Source of the DNA: Pieris napi
Taxonomy: Eukaryota; Arthropoda; Insecta; Lepidoptera; Pieridae
DNA length: 64,000 nt
NCBI RefSeq assembly: GCF_905475465.1
Contig: NC_062244.1
Coordinates: 7,142,501-7,206,500, forward strand
Reading direction: 5' to 3'
The notes below the pieces were generated by a model. It searched no databases, was not told the origin of the DNA, and saw only the letters and a list, made by a program, of their open reading frames with translations. Positions 11,961 to 24,700 of this stretch are shown one piece after another (position 1 is the first letter of the stretch; every line of letters starts with the position of its first letter). Made by a program: the position numbers and the translations under genes.

Positions 11961-14900
11961 TAATTTTGTTTTAATTAAAATACCACCGCTAGAAAAGGCT
12001 CTTTATTCGTACCTAAGGTCCTATCCTTATATAATTAATCATATAATTATATAATTATTTATATAAAATGATCATATAAATATTTAATTCAATTTTCTAT
12101 ATTAAATAAAAGTAAGTTTGTTTATGGCGAAGGAATATAGAAAACAAACCTTGACGAAGTAAGAATATAGTTTCTACACAAGGTTAGCATTGATTTCATT
12201 TTCAATTCATTAGGTATTCGGGTGGCGTGTCCATTTTTCGGAACCTGTATTCTATCAGATGGCCTTTACCGGTCCGGCAATAAATAATAAGTTATTGTAC
12301 TCGTAACATGCGATTTCTTTTACGTTCCTTAAGTTCTTCAGCTTTTTCTTTAGTCAAGTCCTTTTAAAAATGTAGTGTGATTCCATCCGTATACCATTAA
12401 ATAAAAATCACGTATTGAATATGGATGACTAGGTATTCCCATACGATTTTCTCAAAGAATAACGTTGCAAGAAAAATGAACAGCGATTTTCTTGGATGAA
12501 ATGCGTCTCGGAAAAACTATTTGATCAGAGATGTGGATTCGTATATTTTACTCGGGGGAATTTTGAATTATTTTTAACTAGTTTGTTTGATAAATACTTT
12601 AATAGAAAACTACAAGTTCTAATTAATATTAGTTTTACCTGGTATATCGAAAGTGAGTTTGAAAATAGCATTGCCATATCTTCTTCATAAACAGTCGTAC
12701 AAAGTATGAAATAACAGTTATACTTTATATAAACTAAGTGTTAATGCCACAGTTTGAAAACACAATAAAGTTATATGTAAATATGCATACATAAATTACA
12801 ATGGAAACGTCCATTTTAAGTGTGACAAGAAGGATTAATTATTCGTGTGCTCGGTGTGAACAGAATTAGGCCGTACTTGCGAATACACACAGTACTAAAA
12901 TGTGATACATAATTTTTTTACGCGAACAGTAACTTTTATGAATGTTAACGCAAAATTGTAATTAATTCTCTTCCTATTATTTAATTTTGGTAAAAGTCAA
13001 ACATTATTTATACTCTTATTAAAGAAACTAGAGCTTAAAAACATTTAAAGCATTTTCGTGCAATGAACTAAAATGTGCGAAAGTATACAGAAAATCCAAG
13101 CTGACGACTTAAAGAGCTCTAATTAAATGACATACTTAACACAGAAACATAAATGAGAAGAACATAATCCAAAAATACATTACAACTTACATTTAAAATG
13201 CCCTAAGTTTGTAAGCACTTCACAAAACACACTTTATTATAATATACCGCGACAGTAAGTTGTTCGTAGATGTGCTACGAGCGTAGCGTTCTACGGCTGT
13301 AGCGCGACTGTCTCATAGAGCCTACAGAGGCTATGCAGGATCTGATCAATGTGACTTTAAAGCATGTTTGGGCGTATTTACGATATCATCAACAAAGTGA
13401 TATGTTTTTATTTGATCATTTCTATTACCAGATGTCCGTTGGGTAGTTTAAAACAAACGGAGAGCCTTACCTATTATTAAAGATCTTTATTGTGATATTG
13501 TGAGTCTCCATATGCATTCTCTTCTCATTTGCTCCAAATTTTTTTTAAAAACATTAATCATCTAGAAATAAACACAACATAACTACGATATGTATGATTT
13601 ATTTGATATAAACATGTTTTCAGCCAGAATAGTATTACATTATGGAATAAAGTTTCGAGTTTACAAGCTGAAATATTAATCAGCTGCCATATACCTATGA
13701 TAATTAAAAATTAGAAGCATAATATTTAATTGCATGTTATTTTTTGGCTATTGTTTTAACTGAGTGTCTAGCAAATAAGACTGCTTTACTTATAAAGAAT
13801 CCAATTATCCAGGAAATTAACAAATACATCCGACTTTTATGTCAACATTATATGAAAAATAAAGCTACGCCATTGCTCTGACAGATATATATATTAAAAG
13901 TCAATCATGGATTTTTATAAGTCATAATTATAACACATCAGCCTTCAGTTCATAAACATTTATGTCTAAGTTTAATTTTAAAATAATAAATAAAACAGTA
14001 GAACCCATTAAACCTTTATTTCATTGAAGTAAGTTATCCAATTTATCTGAATAATTTCACGAGATGCGGCGCAAAGGGTAGAAGATTTTTATTAATAAAT
14101 AATGCGGTTATTTATAATTCATGAGCCGTTATTCCAATATTCTTTGTGGGAATTTCCGTTCGAAAATAGGGAAACGGATATGATTATTACCTGTTATATT
14201 TAACTCGTTTATGTATACTAAAATCGTATTTGTTTATGTATGTATTTTCTTATTATTTTTCTTTGGTCTAGATACCGCTAGGAAGACGACATGGAGGAAG
14301 CGGTGGCGCGATCGGTAAAGGTCGCTACGCCAGTGGGCTAGTATTTTCTTAACAAATTTACTATTTACTAGGTTTTTTACCAATATTTACCAGCTAAGCC
14401 GCTGGACCTATACTTAGATTATTTAGAATTCTAAATGACCTGACATAAGTCAGATAAATACTAAATACACTGGAACTCTGACCCAAAGTTCACCGCAAAA
14501 TTAATTAAACCATAAGATCCTTCCAAGTTAAATACTCCGAGATTATATTACAATTTATAATTATGAGGCCTCCAACATCGCCGGGATTTTGCTACGTATT
14601 TAATAATAATGATGGAGCCTACCAAAATATTACGTTTTCTTGAAGGTTCATTCACTCTGTTATTAATATTTTTGCGGCTTTCATGGGCTAAGATAAATTT
14701 TACCAGAAAAAGATTTTCATACGTTGGATGTAATAAATCAGTATTTCTATTTTTCGTTATGTGTACACATTTTTTATAAAGAGATCTATTTTTTAAGTGC
14801 ATACAGGTATATAGGTTTCACCACCAGCCACGTTGAAATTTTGAGTCACGATGTTTCCCATTCAAGTTCTACACTCAAGTGTAGCTGAAATTCAAAAGGT

Positions 14901-15084
14901 CACGCATTTTTAGAGCTTTTGAATTTCAGGACGAAGGAACCTATTACCACTAGACTTAGTTATGCTTACTATGCTTGTGACAAACAATTTCCCCATATAC
15001 CACTATTCCAAAAAACACTAGGTCCAGTATAATTAAAGTGAAACTTTTATCACATCGTCTCAAACATTTTCGTCTGTGTGTTGC
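11961..15084. other. No gene seen
   Basis: AT-rich with one GC-richer patch at 13250-13330 (gctacgagcgtagcgttcta). No ORF or repeat family supported. Confidence 0.5.
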
Positions 15085-15190
15085 ATGTCGCGTGACGGTC
15101 GGCCGCGGAGTAGGGATAAAGTGAAAGGCTTCTCATAGCAGCCAAGGCCAAAATGGCGGCGCCTATAGTTCGCAACAGCTGACCGTGTAG
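15085..15190. repeat. GC-rich block, probable repeat of unknown type
   Basis: cggtcggccgcggagtaggg, ccaaaatggcggcgcctata and cgcaacagctgaccgtgtag stand out from the AT-rich surroundings. I think this block recurs in lepidopteran genomes, but only one copy is here. Just downstream, 15210-15265 has two imperfect 30-bp tandem units. Confidence 0.35.
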
Positions 15191-15269
15191 TGTATAGACT
15201 ATTATTTAATATGTATATATAATCGAAATAATTGTTATTAATACGTGTATATAATCTAAATAATTGTTA

Positions 15270-18200
15270 AGTATTATGTATGTCGTACTCTCTAAGACAC
15301 AGAATTCAATAAAAATATTAGTTTGAGACTTAGTCTACTTGTATTATTTCCCATTATCATTCCAATTTTCAAGGTATAAAATTAAGATTGATAAAGCGAT
15401 TTTTATACCCTTAATGGAATATCATTCCAAATTTTTATAGTTAAATGTATATAATGTGAAAAAAAGTTTCACTTTTAACGGGGTTTCATAAAACCACAAA
15501 ATCCTTTTTTTTATGAAAAAACTCACTTTCGATTTAATAACATTCCTTAATATATATTTACCTTAACAAAAATTCAAACGTAGAAATAAAAAATACAAAA
15601 TTTTTGTTCAATGTTGACATGGAGAGAAGACAGACTGTAATTCACTTTTTCTTAAGTGAGTGAACCCAGGTAGTGCCAGATTTCATGATTTATGGGGTTA
15701 TTGCCCTCTGTTTGCCATCCAATTGGAACTCTGCCAACAGCAATACCGAGCCTTTACCTAAGTTGTGTGAACTTTTAATGTGGTGATATACAATAATTTT
15801 GCTGAATATATATGAATTAATCGCTGGAATTGCCAAGTTAACAAAATTCAATGTAGGCAAGAAAATTATGTGTAAAATATAACAAAACACATATTCAATA
15901 AAACAATATATTATTGACGTTCAGTTAGGCTTAAGCAATATTAAATTTTAAATTTTATAGAAACCACTAGCTAAAGTAATCGTCCGCTCATAAAAAATAC
16001 ATAAAATTGCTAATAACTTATGGTTTAACTTCATAATATATACGTTTAAAAGGGCAAATTCTACTATGGCAAGGACGGCCCATTAGCTACACTCGCAAAG
16101 CGAAATTTAAGATGAGCATGAATTTTAAAAAATATATAAATTCTCTTATATGTTAGTATTATGTGTACATTAGCGACTCTTGCTTCGCACCGTTGCACGT
16201 TTTTAACGATGTGCACTCGAGATGTGTCGTAACTAAATCTAAATGGTGTACTGAGAAGGAACCTACCTAACGTTAAAGAAACACTAGATAAGCGTGAATG
16301 AATTACAGTAATAGTATATGAAATTTTGCACGCACGTACACAGTTTTGTATAACTAAAGTTATTGTTTTAAATACTTTTAAAGTATTTTTACATTGAGAG
16401 TCTGTGTTAAATATTTGATATTACTACAAAATCCATTATTTTGGAAAAATTATTATTTTCCTCTGACGTCTAAATGGAAATTGATTGCTCTTTAGTTATC
16501 GCTCTTAATATAGAACAACCAAATTACAGAATATAAAAGTAATAGTTAATAACCTTAGAAAATATAATATAATAACTAAAAAAAATAAAATTTATATGAA
16601 TAAAGTATGAAAATGAAACAATGTCGGTGTTCAACTTAAAATATGGTTATTTGATTAAATAAAAGTTCAAACAAAATGAAAAATAAGACTATACCTTCAA
16701 TTTTAAAATAAACTTAATTTTGCCTCAGTTACGCGGCAAAGAAAGATAATATTGATAATAAATTGAAATTGATTATAAAGGACGACTATAAGTTAAAAAA
16801 AAATTTCGATATTTACAATAGTGTTATATATATACACAGTAGAATCTAACGGCATACTCTCCGTAAATCGAATTGCAATCCAGGTTAATAGCAACAAAGA
16901 ATTCTCTAGCCGAATTTATTAGTTTAATCGAAACGTCAAAGTCTAAACTTTAACACTAGACTTCACAACTTCTGGAAACAGCGAGGTCGTGAGCTTGCAT
17001 AATCACTGCAGTAATATCTGGAATGGAAACTCGTTTATTTGTAAAGCTTAAACAAGTCAATACTAAATTATTGCACCGGTATCTCGGGACTTGGGTCTTC
17101 AACTAAAACATATTAAAGTCAAATAATTGTGTTCTTGAACAATAGAAATAGTTATTTAATATTTAATCATATATCAAGAGGCAACTGGATAAGTAACCAG
17201 CAAGTCTCACGAGATACTATGCCTTTTAAGAAACAGTATATTCAATTTTTGAAAGACCATTTTATGTGTTCAAGAGGCGAAACAACTTCGACGGATAGAT
17301 CGTTCCACATAGTGGCGGTGCTTTTTTTAAAAAAAGCTTCGTAATTTTTTTATAGTAATTTTTATAGTAAGTAGTATGCATCGTTTTGGAAATTATTGAA
17401 GTGAAAAAAGTAAAGTAAAATCTATTATGTTTAGTACTAAATTTCCTGTATTAGGAGCTTGAAAGATTCCTGTTGAAGTATCATTCTACAACTGCACGTC
17501 GAAAATGTGATTCTCTAGTATTTAGTATACAAATCTTAGTGTCTGATAGAATCTCAATGGTTACTTAAACACTCGGGTAGACAGATTTCGTCTGATGACT
17601 AAGGCACGTATCGTCTAGACTGGCGCAATATAGAAGCTGTTAAAATAGTATCACTTTCAATTTAGATTTTAGCTAGATCTCACATCCCATCGTTAAGGCT
17701 TAGAGGAACTTTCTTTAAAATAGGGAAGTAATACGAAACGAAAGATCAAGAACTAAGTTTTTTAAACTTTAACGTTTAAAAAACAGTACCTATTTTAGTA
17801 TTAAAAACAATTGCCATTACATTATGTTTTTACAGTAGTATTGGCAATCGCAAATCAAACTAAGGGATCTGCCTGTCATGGGCTGTTTTGTCAGAAACAA
17901 GAACTGTATTTTCAGTTCATCAGTCCGATTTCGCGAACCATCACCCCGTATTAGATTCAGGGCTTTCGTAAACATGTTTTGATGTGGTAATAAACGTCAA
18001 CTAAAGTTACGTCGACCAAATGGTTTCTGAATAATTTTAACTCATTAGATAAGGTGTTATTTATAGAAATCGATTATTTGGTACACCTTATGAATAAATT
18101 TGTAAGTAATGCGTTCCGACTTTCGGAACACAATATACGAGATATGTTCCTATGAAGTTATTTCAGTGAAAATTACATCATAAGAACCAAGGTTTTGAAT

Positions 18201-19339
18201 GGGATTTTAATTTTGTTCAAAACTATAATTTAGTTACGTTAATATCTAACGTAAGATAAATTTTCGTTAAGTATATAAAAATATTTATTATACACATTGA
18301 TACTAGACAAAAACGCGGCAAGATTTAACTATACCCAGCGTAATTGATTCAAATCAACAAAAATATTGTACCTACGGGTCATAAAAGACTTTAAATAAAC
18401 GAAATATCAAGTGTAATAGATTTGTTGAAAAATCTAATAATGTGCGAATATATATATTTCTAGATTAGCGTAAAACCATTTACTATTAGTTTGTACATCC
18501 ATTATACTATTAATTTCAGTCAGTTACAAAGCGAAATACCACAAAGGAATGTGACAAAGGCACCCCTTTGGCAAGTTACGTGCAAAGGAAAATTTTACAA
18601 AGTTGTTTTTGCAAAAATTCAGCTTACCTAAGGGGACTTTGTTTTAGTCGTGGTCAGGATACTTAGCAAATACTTAGGGATTTTTTATAAGAACGGCACC
18701 TCAGCATTATATACAAATTCACAAGTTTCAATATCTGTAAAATCATTTTTCTTAATGAAGAAATTACAAAGCGTTACTCCAAATTTGGTTTTAACACTAG
18801 ACCCATTTTTTTTATTAAGTACATCGTCATGATCGTGGAACAATGTCGGATTGGAAAACAATCCAAAATCCACTTTTTATCATATTTTGATACCTACTTA
18901 CTACATAGACTAAATATTACGAATACATACAAAAAATCCGTCTTTTTAAATTTCAAACTAATCAGTCGGTAAAGTGACGGATTTGATAGAAACATGTGAT
19001 TTTTCTAGAAAACTGTGTAATTTAATGTTATTATTTTTATTTTGTTTCAAAACAAACCCTTTCGTTTGCTTTTATGCGAATTTTCATAGGAACAGAATAT
19101 GAATTAAAATAGTTATGACAAAAACTAACATGATTATATTATTTTGAAATGGCTGCCCTGTAAAGCTTACTATTTGTCAAACCCGTCACTAATCTACGAC
19201 TATGACGACATAATATTCAGTATTTGACATTTTGAAGTGCTCAAGACTAGATTGTAACTTGGAGTTCGAAATGTTAGCCAGTGTTTTTTTGCTGCGTAAT
19301 GTTTTATTACTTTTATTGGTTTTTTCTCAATAAAAATAA
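15270..19339. other. No gene seen
   Basis: Long AT-rich stretch. gttccacatagtggcggtgc at 17303 may be a tiny LINE scrap. No coding exon with splice sites was recognised. Confidence 0.5.
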
Positions 19340-19628
19340 TCTAATATATAAAATTCTCGTGTCGCGGTGTTTGTGGTTAAACTCCTCCGAAGCGGCTTGA
19401 CCGATTCTCATGAAATTTTGTGTGCATATTGGCTATGTCTGAGAATCGGACAACATCTAATTTTCATCCCCCTAAATGTTAAGGGTAGTCCACCAATAAA
19501 TTATAATTTTTAGATATTTTTTTTTATGATACAGCATTAAAAAATACATACAACCCCTAATTTTCACCCCTCTACTATCAACCCCTATTTTTTATTAAAT
19601 GATACTTTGTTAATACTTTATTAGCTAG
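19340..19628 (+). mobile_element. Non-autonomous Helitron, family A
   Basis: Starts TCTAATATATAAAATTCTCG and ends agctag before T. It matches 4906-5207, except that the last part before the terminus is replaced or lost. Confidence 0.7.
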
Positions 19629-21017
19629 TTTATTAATTACTATAGTTTTCTAAGCTGTAGCTGTGTTGTATGCAACTTGTGGCAGTAGGCAATTAAAAAT
19701 CAAACACAAAAATAATACGACAGTCTTTATTTTTAAGTAATAAGCCCGTTTACATAATTGACGGAGTTCAGGAATGAAAACGTTTTCGAACATTAAAAAA
19801 TCACAATTAATTTCCCAAACATCGGTGAGTTATATGAGAAGCCTCCTTAAATTTTCTAAACAATAAAAGTACAATAACCTTAATCATAGGAAATAATAAA
19901 ACATGTTTAAAACGTAAATCTTTAATTTTACGTTTAAGTAGTCGACTCTTTCATTATGGCTCAAATAATAAAAGACAGCAATACAAGTGAGTATACACTT
20001 ATTCTGATTTTTCTAAATTTATAATCTATTACAATAGTGTTCCAATTTCAAAAAGTATATTTTATAAATAATGACGTCACGGTTACGTATAATATTATCG
20101 TTTTCATATCCCATGTCTAGCTCAAAGCTCATTCAACATTATCGTATAAAATATGGTTTTACACGACCCAATCGATTTTATAACAAGCATTCAAATAAAA
20201 CTATGTATATACATTTAACATACATTGTATATCATCCAATAGATGGCGCGATACAAAATTAATATTTCCTTCCTTAATAAAGACAATTTTAATATCAAAA
20301 TTAACTATGTAAACTTAATTATATGGCTCAATATGAGCCAATAATAACGTCGAAATATATTCAACAATGCATACAAAAATATAAAATAGATTTCCAAATA
20401 AACTCTACAGCGCCTCAAACACCGATAATTATCTCTTTTTATTCGCAAAACCGCCTAACAATGTTATAGCATTATGTATATCATTTAGCGCCATCTGTAT
20501 TTATTTCAAGGAAACATTCGTATACATTAAGGCACCTCCAATTTTAGAAAATAGAAAATTAATAAATTGATCATTTAAAAAAATTATAAATTTAACATAA
20601 ACATTATTTATTTACACTATTATTTACATAAATGCTTATTCATAATGGACCGGGGATTAATATAACAGTCGCTTAAATGGCACAAGCAGCTTTGTTACAG
20701 TACCCATATATTTAACTTAAAATATCTAAAATAATAATGGCACTAAATTTCTTTATATGTAGCATCAAGCTAATACTAGTTTTATAAGCATGTTCCATAT
20801 TCAAACACAGAATAGATAAAGGTACTGCAAATGGGAGGCGTCAAAGTGGCAACACTGGTTCTAATATAATTCCAAAATCCTGGCCTAAAGGTTTAGATAC
20901 CAGGCCATAAACTCCAAAAAAAAAAACCATTGTAGTATATTTGTCTATTCTGTGGATAGGTGGGCTGGGCCATCTCATCAGCACATGACTTGGGCAAATT
21001 TTGTGTAGGAAAATTAC
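19629..21017. other. No gene seen; downstream flank of Sema5c
   Basis: AT-rich. It may include distal 3' UTR if later poly(A) signals are used. Confidence 0.5.
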
Positions 21018-21023
21018 TTTATT
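21018..21023 (-). terminator. Candidate poly(A) signal of Sema5c
   Basis: First AATAAA on the minus strand downstream of the stop codon, giving a 3' UTR of about 530 nt. The sequence 30-70 nt further on is GT-richer, as expected past a cleavage site. Later AATAAA hexamers exist further downstream, so longer 3' UTRs are possible. Confidence 0.4.
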
Positions 21024-21548
21024 GAGATGGAAAAGTTCAGGTCAGTTCGGTTTGTTGTATAACAAAAGAAATTATACTATTAAATTAAATTTACAAAATT
21101 TTCCATTGAATTTTAACTTTAATATTATTAACTGAAAAACAGTGTTCTCTTGAACAGATTTAGATTGTTTTTGAGATCTAAAACGCATAGAGATCGATAA
21201 ATTTCTAACCTTCTTAATAAGAAAAAGGAATTTGAAATTTTCCAGTAAAATTAGGTTAAGAAAACTATAAAACTGAAATAGACCAATATTGGAATTGATA
21301 AATTTTCAATATAATAATAAGTTTTAAGGTTGTAGATTTACAGCCTAAAGAATATAAAATTGTATCACTTGTATTTCATAATACAGATCTTAATACATAG
21401 ACAAATGGCCATCTGATATCGTACACAAATCTAAGATTTCTAGTACTCATATATCGTGTTCTACACGAAGGACATAGCATTAGCGGCCCTTTCAATAATA
21501 ATTTCTTACCCAAACGGCAAAAGTCATAAAGGCTTATTTCCTTTAATC

Positions 21549-21776
21549 TCAATAGAATTTATCCTCTTCAATATCCAGGTTGTTCTTTGTACAGGGCTGG
21601 TTTGAATGTCTTCGCAATGTGCCCATAGAGTCATATTCGTTTGCGATGGCCTTAGGGTACAATTTAGGGGTAGTGGCCACATTGTGGTTATTGGCGTTTG
21701 ATATGTTAGTTGTTTTTAATAACATACTGTTGCCCCCGATACCAGAGAATGATGGTTGCCGTTTTGGTTTGCGAGG
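21549..21776 (-). CDS. Sema5c: Sema5c coding exon 19: cytoplasmic tail and stop
   Basis: Encodes residues 1013-1087 and the TGA stop (21551-21549). The tail begins PRKPKRQPSF, a basic proline-containing segment, and ends DIEEDKFY. No known catalytic domain is seen. The acceptor is caattttcag. The 3' UTR continues toward 21000. Confidence 0.92.
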   Translation of the reverse strand, partial: PRKPKRQPSFSGIGGNSMLLKTTNISNANNHNVATTPKLYPKAIANEYDSMGTLRRHSNQPCTKNNLDIEEDKFY

Positions 21777-24700
21777 CTGAAAATTGATTACATATTAGAA
21801 ACTTACTGAAACTTTAATGTTCTTTTTGAAACGCGGAACTCATATTTAGTTCAAGACTGTCAAACAGTTTTCTATACTAATATTATAAGAACGATTTGAT
21901 TGTTTGTTTGCATCGAATAGGCTCTGAAACTAAAGGACTGATTTGAAAAATGATTACACTATTTGATCTCTACGTTACTTGATTAACATAGGCTATAGAA
22001 TTTTTTTATAAAAGTTAAGGTTCTGTATGAAATTGCGATATTATCGTAATTTTATCCTAGGTGAGAAAAAGACTAATAAAAAACCTAGAAACGCTGCGAA
22101 AACTATGGAAAATAGAGCAAAGTGATGAACTACAGTTTTATTAAGCCAATATCTACAAATAGTCCATGATACCATGTGTCTAACAAAAAAGATATTTTTA
22201 CATTTAAAAGTCTATTTAACGAGAAAAGCTGTGACTAAAAAGATGTGACTAGGGAATTTAACTCACCCGATCCAAAGGTACAGTCACGTAGCTGTTCTGT
22301 TTCGCAGTAATATAATGTGGACTCGACGGTACACGGGACGATCTGTTCCACGAACCACGACGCTGTAGGAATATCACCACGCCCAGGCACACTAGACATC
22401 CTAAGATAAAGAAATTATTTTAGTATACAGTTAATTTAGTTAAGTCATAGTTTTTAAGAATAACAATAGCGTGAAAGTAGAATTGACGTTTTCATGATAA
22501 AACAACAAAAAAAAAACTAGTGTATTTCTTCAAAATGAGTAAGTAGAGGTAAAAGTTGTTTGATAGCCAAAACGTACGCTACGAAATTTCTTTACTATAC
22601 TAATACCTATTGATTTAAACTAAATAAGTCAGTTCTTCAACGTATTAATGAAACCTATTTGTGGCGCTACAACCTTTTAAGTTTGGGCGCTCAGATATCT
22701 TTATCGGTTTTGTGATCATTGCTTATTTTAATAGGCAAATAAGTGATCAGCCTTCTGTGCCTGACACACGCTGTCGACTGTTTGAGTTTAAGTTATGCCG
22801 GTTTCCTCACGATGTTCTCTTCCTACACTATACGAGCGCAAAGTGCGTACAGCATGTGCTGCCATAGTTACCATTTGTTATACGCAAACAACATCATATA
22901 TACTAACTTTAATATGTTCAGGCCTATAGCCTGTATTGAATCACACTTACCAATAACAAAAGAAGCAACAACGCATCCGATTATCCCACCAAGGCTGAGC
23001 GATTCGTTGCTCATAGTCACAAAAGACGCCATCTCCACTCCTTGACTGTACGCTGGCAATGCGTTTAATTCTGAAAGAACATTATGTTCTATTGCACAAT
23101 TTGATATGATTTTTTTCTAAAATGTTCCGCATGTTGTAGATTGTTTTTGAGAACTAAAAACGCATAGAAATATTGATGTGAACGTTTTTTTCTTAATGAA
23201 TAATGAATGAATTTCTTTTTAGTTTAGTCATATAAGCATACAATACGGTATTCTTGTCCAAAAACAATACACATTATACTATCATAACAGAGCCATCTAT
23301 GGGCGCAATAGGTAACTGTGTATTAGATTGCAATTGATCACAGCGACATCTAGGTTAGAAAGTCGAACAGTGGACCAAGATCAAAAGTTCTGCTACAATA
23401 TGCTTAGGGGTCGTTGATAATGTTTTTATTTTTTTTATTATCCATTTATCATCACTTCTTATAGTGCCATCTCCATCGAAAGTTGGCGATTATTATGGCT
23501 ACTTTAATTTTGGTGCTTTGACCAAACCATTGTTTGACAAAAATCACACATATCACGTCTAATAATACAAATATACATATTTCTCAACATCAAAAATAAA
23601 CCGCTTAAACAAGAAACATTGAAATTTTAACAAAATAATAACTCACCATTATCCATATTGTTATCATCACATCGCGCCACTTGTAACTGTGGACCGACGC
23701 AGGCGCCACTCTCACAACTTCGCCGTCTCACTCTTTCTCCTCCATCGCATTCACTCCATTGGCCCCATGATCCCCAGCCAGTTTCAGATTCTGGAATGGA
23801 AAGTGGTCGATAGAAAACATGGATATTTTAAACGGAAAATATTTCGTGCTAATCTCAGGATCTGAGTTCGTCTATAAAAAAATTGGTCTATTTATTGTGA
23901 AACAAACGCGAGTGACACCGTAGAGTAAAGCTTGTATACCATAAAGAAATACAAATTATTTGTGAAATAAAAGATCAAAATGAGTGTCCATGGGCGGCTG
24001 TATCACTTAACAACAGGTGCGCCTCCTGCCTGTTTGCCTCTTCTATAAAAAATATCCCTAAGATACACACAAAAAACACACGTTTTCAACAATTTTAGAG
24101 TACAGAATTTAATGTTTTTATTAATATCTACATTCTTAGCCAATGTAAACACAAAACATAGTAGGAAAATAAAAAATATACCTGCGCATTGATTAACACA
24201 GATTCGTCTCTCGAGCGCAGCACCAGCGTCTGCGCAGCCCTCGGGCGAGAGGCACAATCGAGTGCGCATTCGATGTCCCGTTGCACCACTATCACAATTG
24301 CCATTGCACTCACTCCATTCACTCCAACAAGACCATTCACCTGAAATATTAAAAAAAAATATTACTCAAAATTATATTATTCAATTGTGGCTTTAATGAG
24401 GTCTCTGATGGTCAAGTTTAATAAATCTCTGTCTTAAATGATACATGATAAGGAAAAAACATTAGCACAAGCTTCATCACGTGACCATTTTCATAGGAAT
24501 TCCTTTGACGCGCCTGTCGCAAAGTAAGTCTCCTGGCTCTACAAAGAAAATTTAAAATAGATTCATTTTTTGACACAACAATTTTCTTCTTTAGAGCGAC
24601 ATTAGCAAGAGCAACCATATGGCCAAGAAATTTGTTTGGCAATAGTCACGTGGTCAGCATTATCACTGGTTATTTATTACAAAACCTATACATGAAAAGT

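Noticed and set aside
12496..12690. 64-codon plus-strand ORF
   Set aside because: No recognisable domain, AT-driven composition, within chance length.
22661..23059. ORFs of 60-100 codons over intron 17 and exon 17
   Set aside because: They are shadows of a SINE and of the membrane exon; they contain no family motif.
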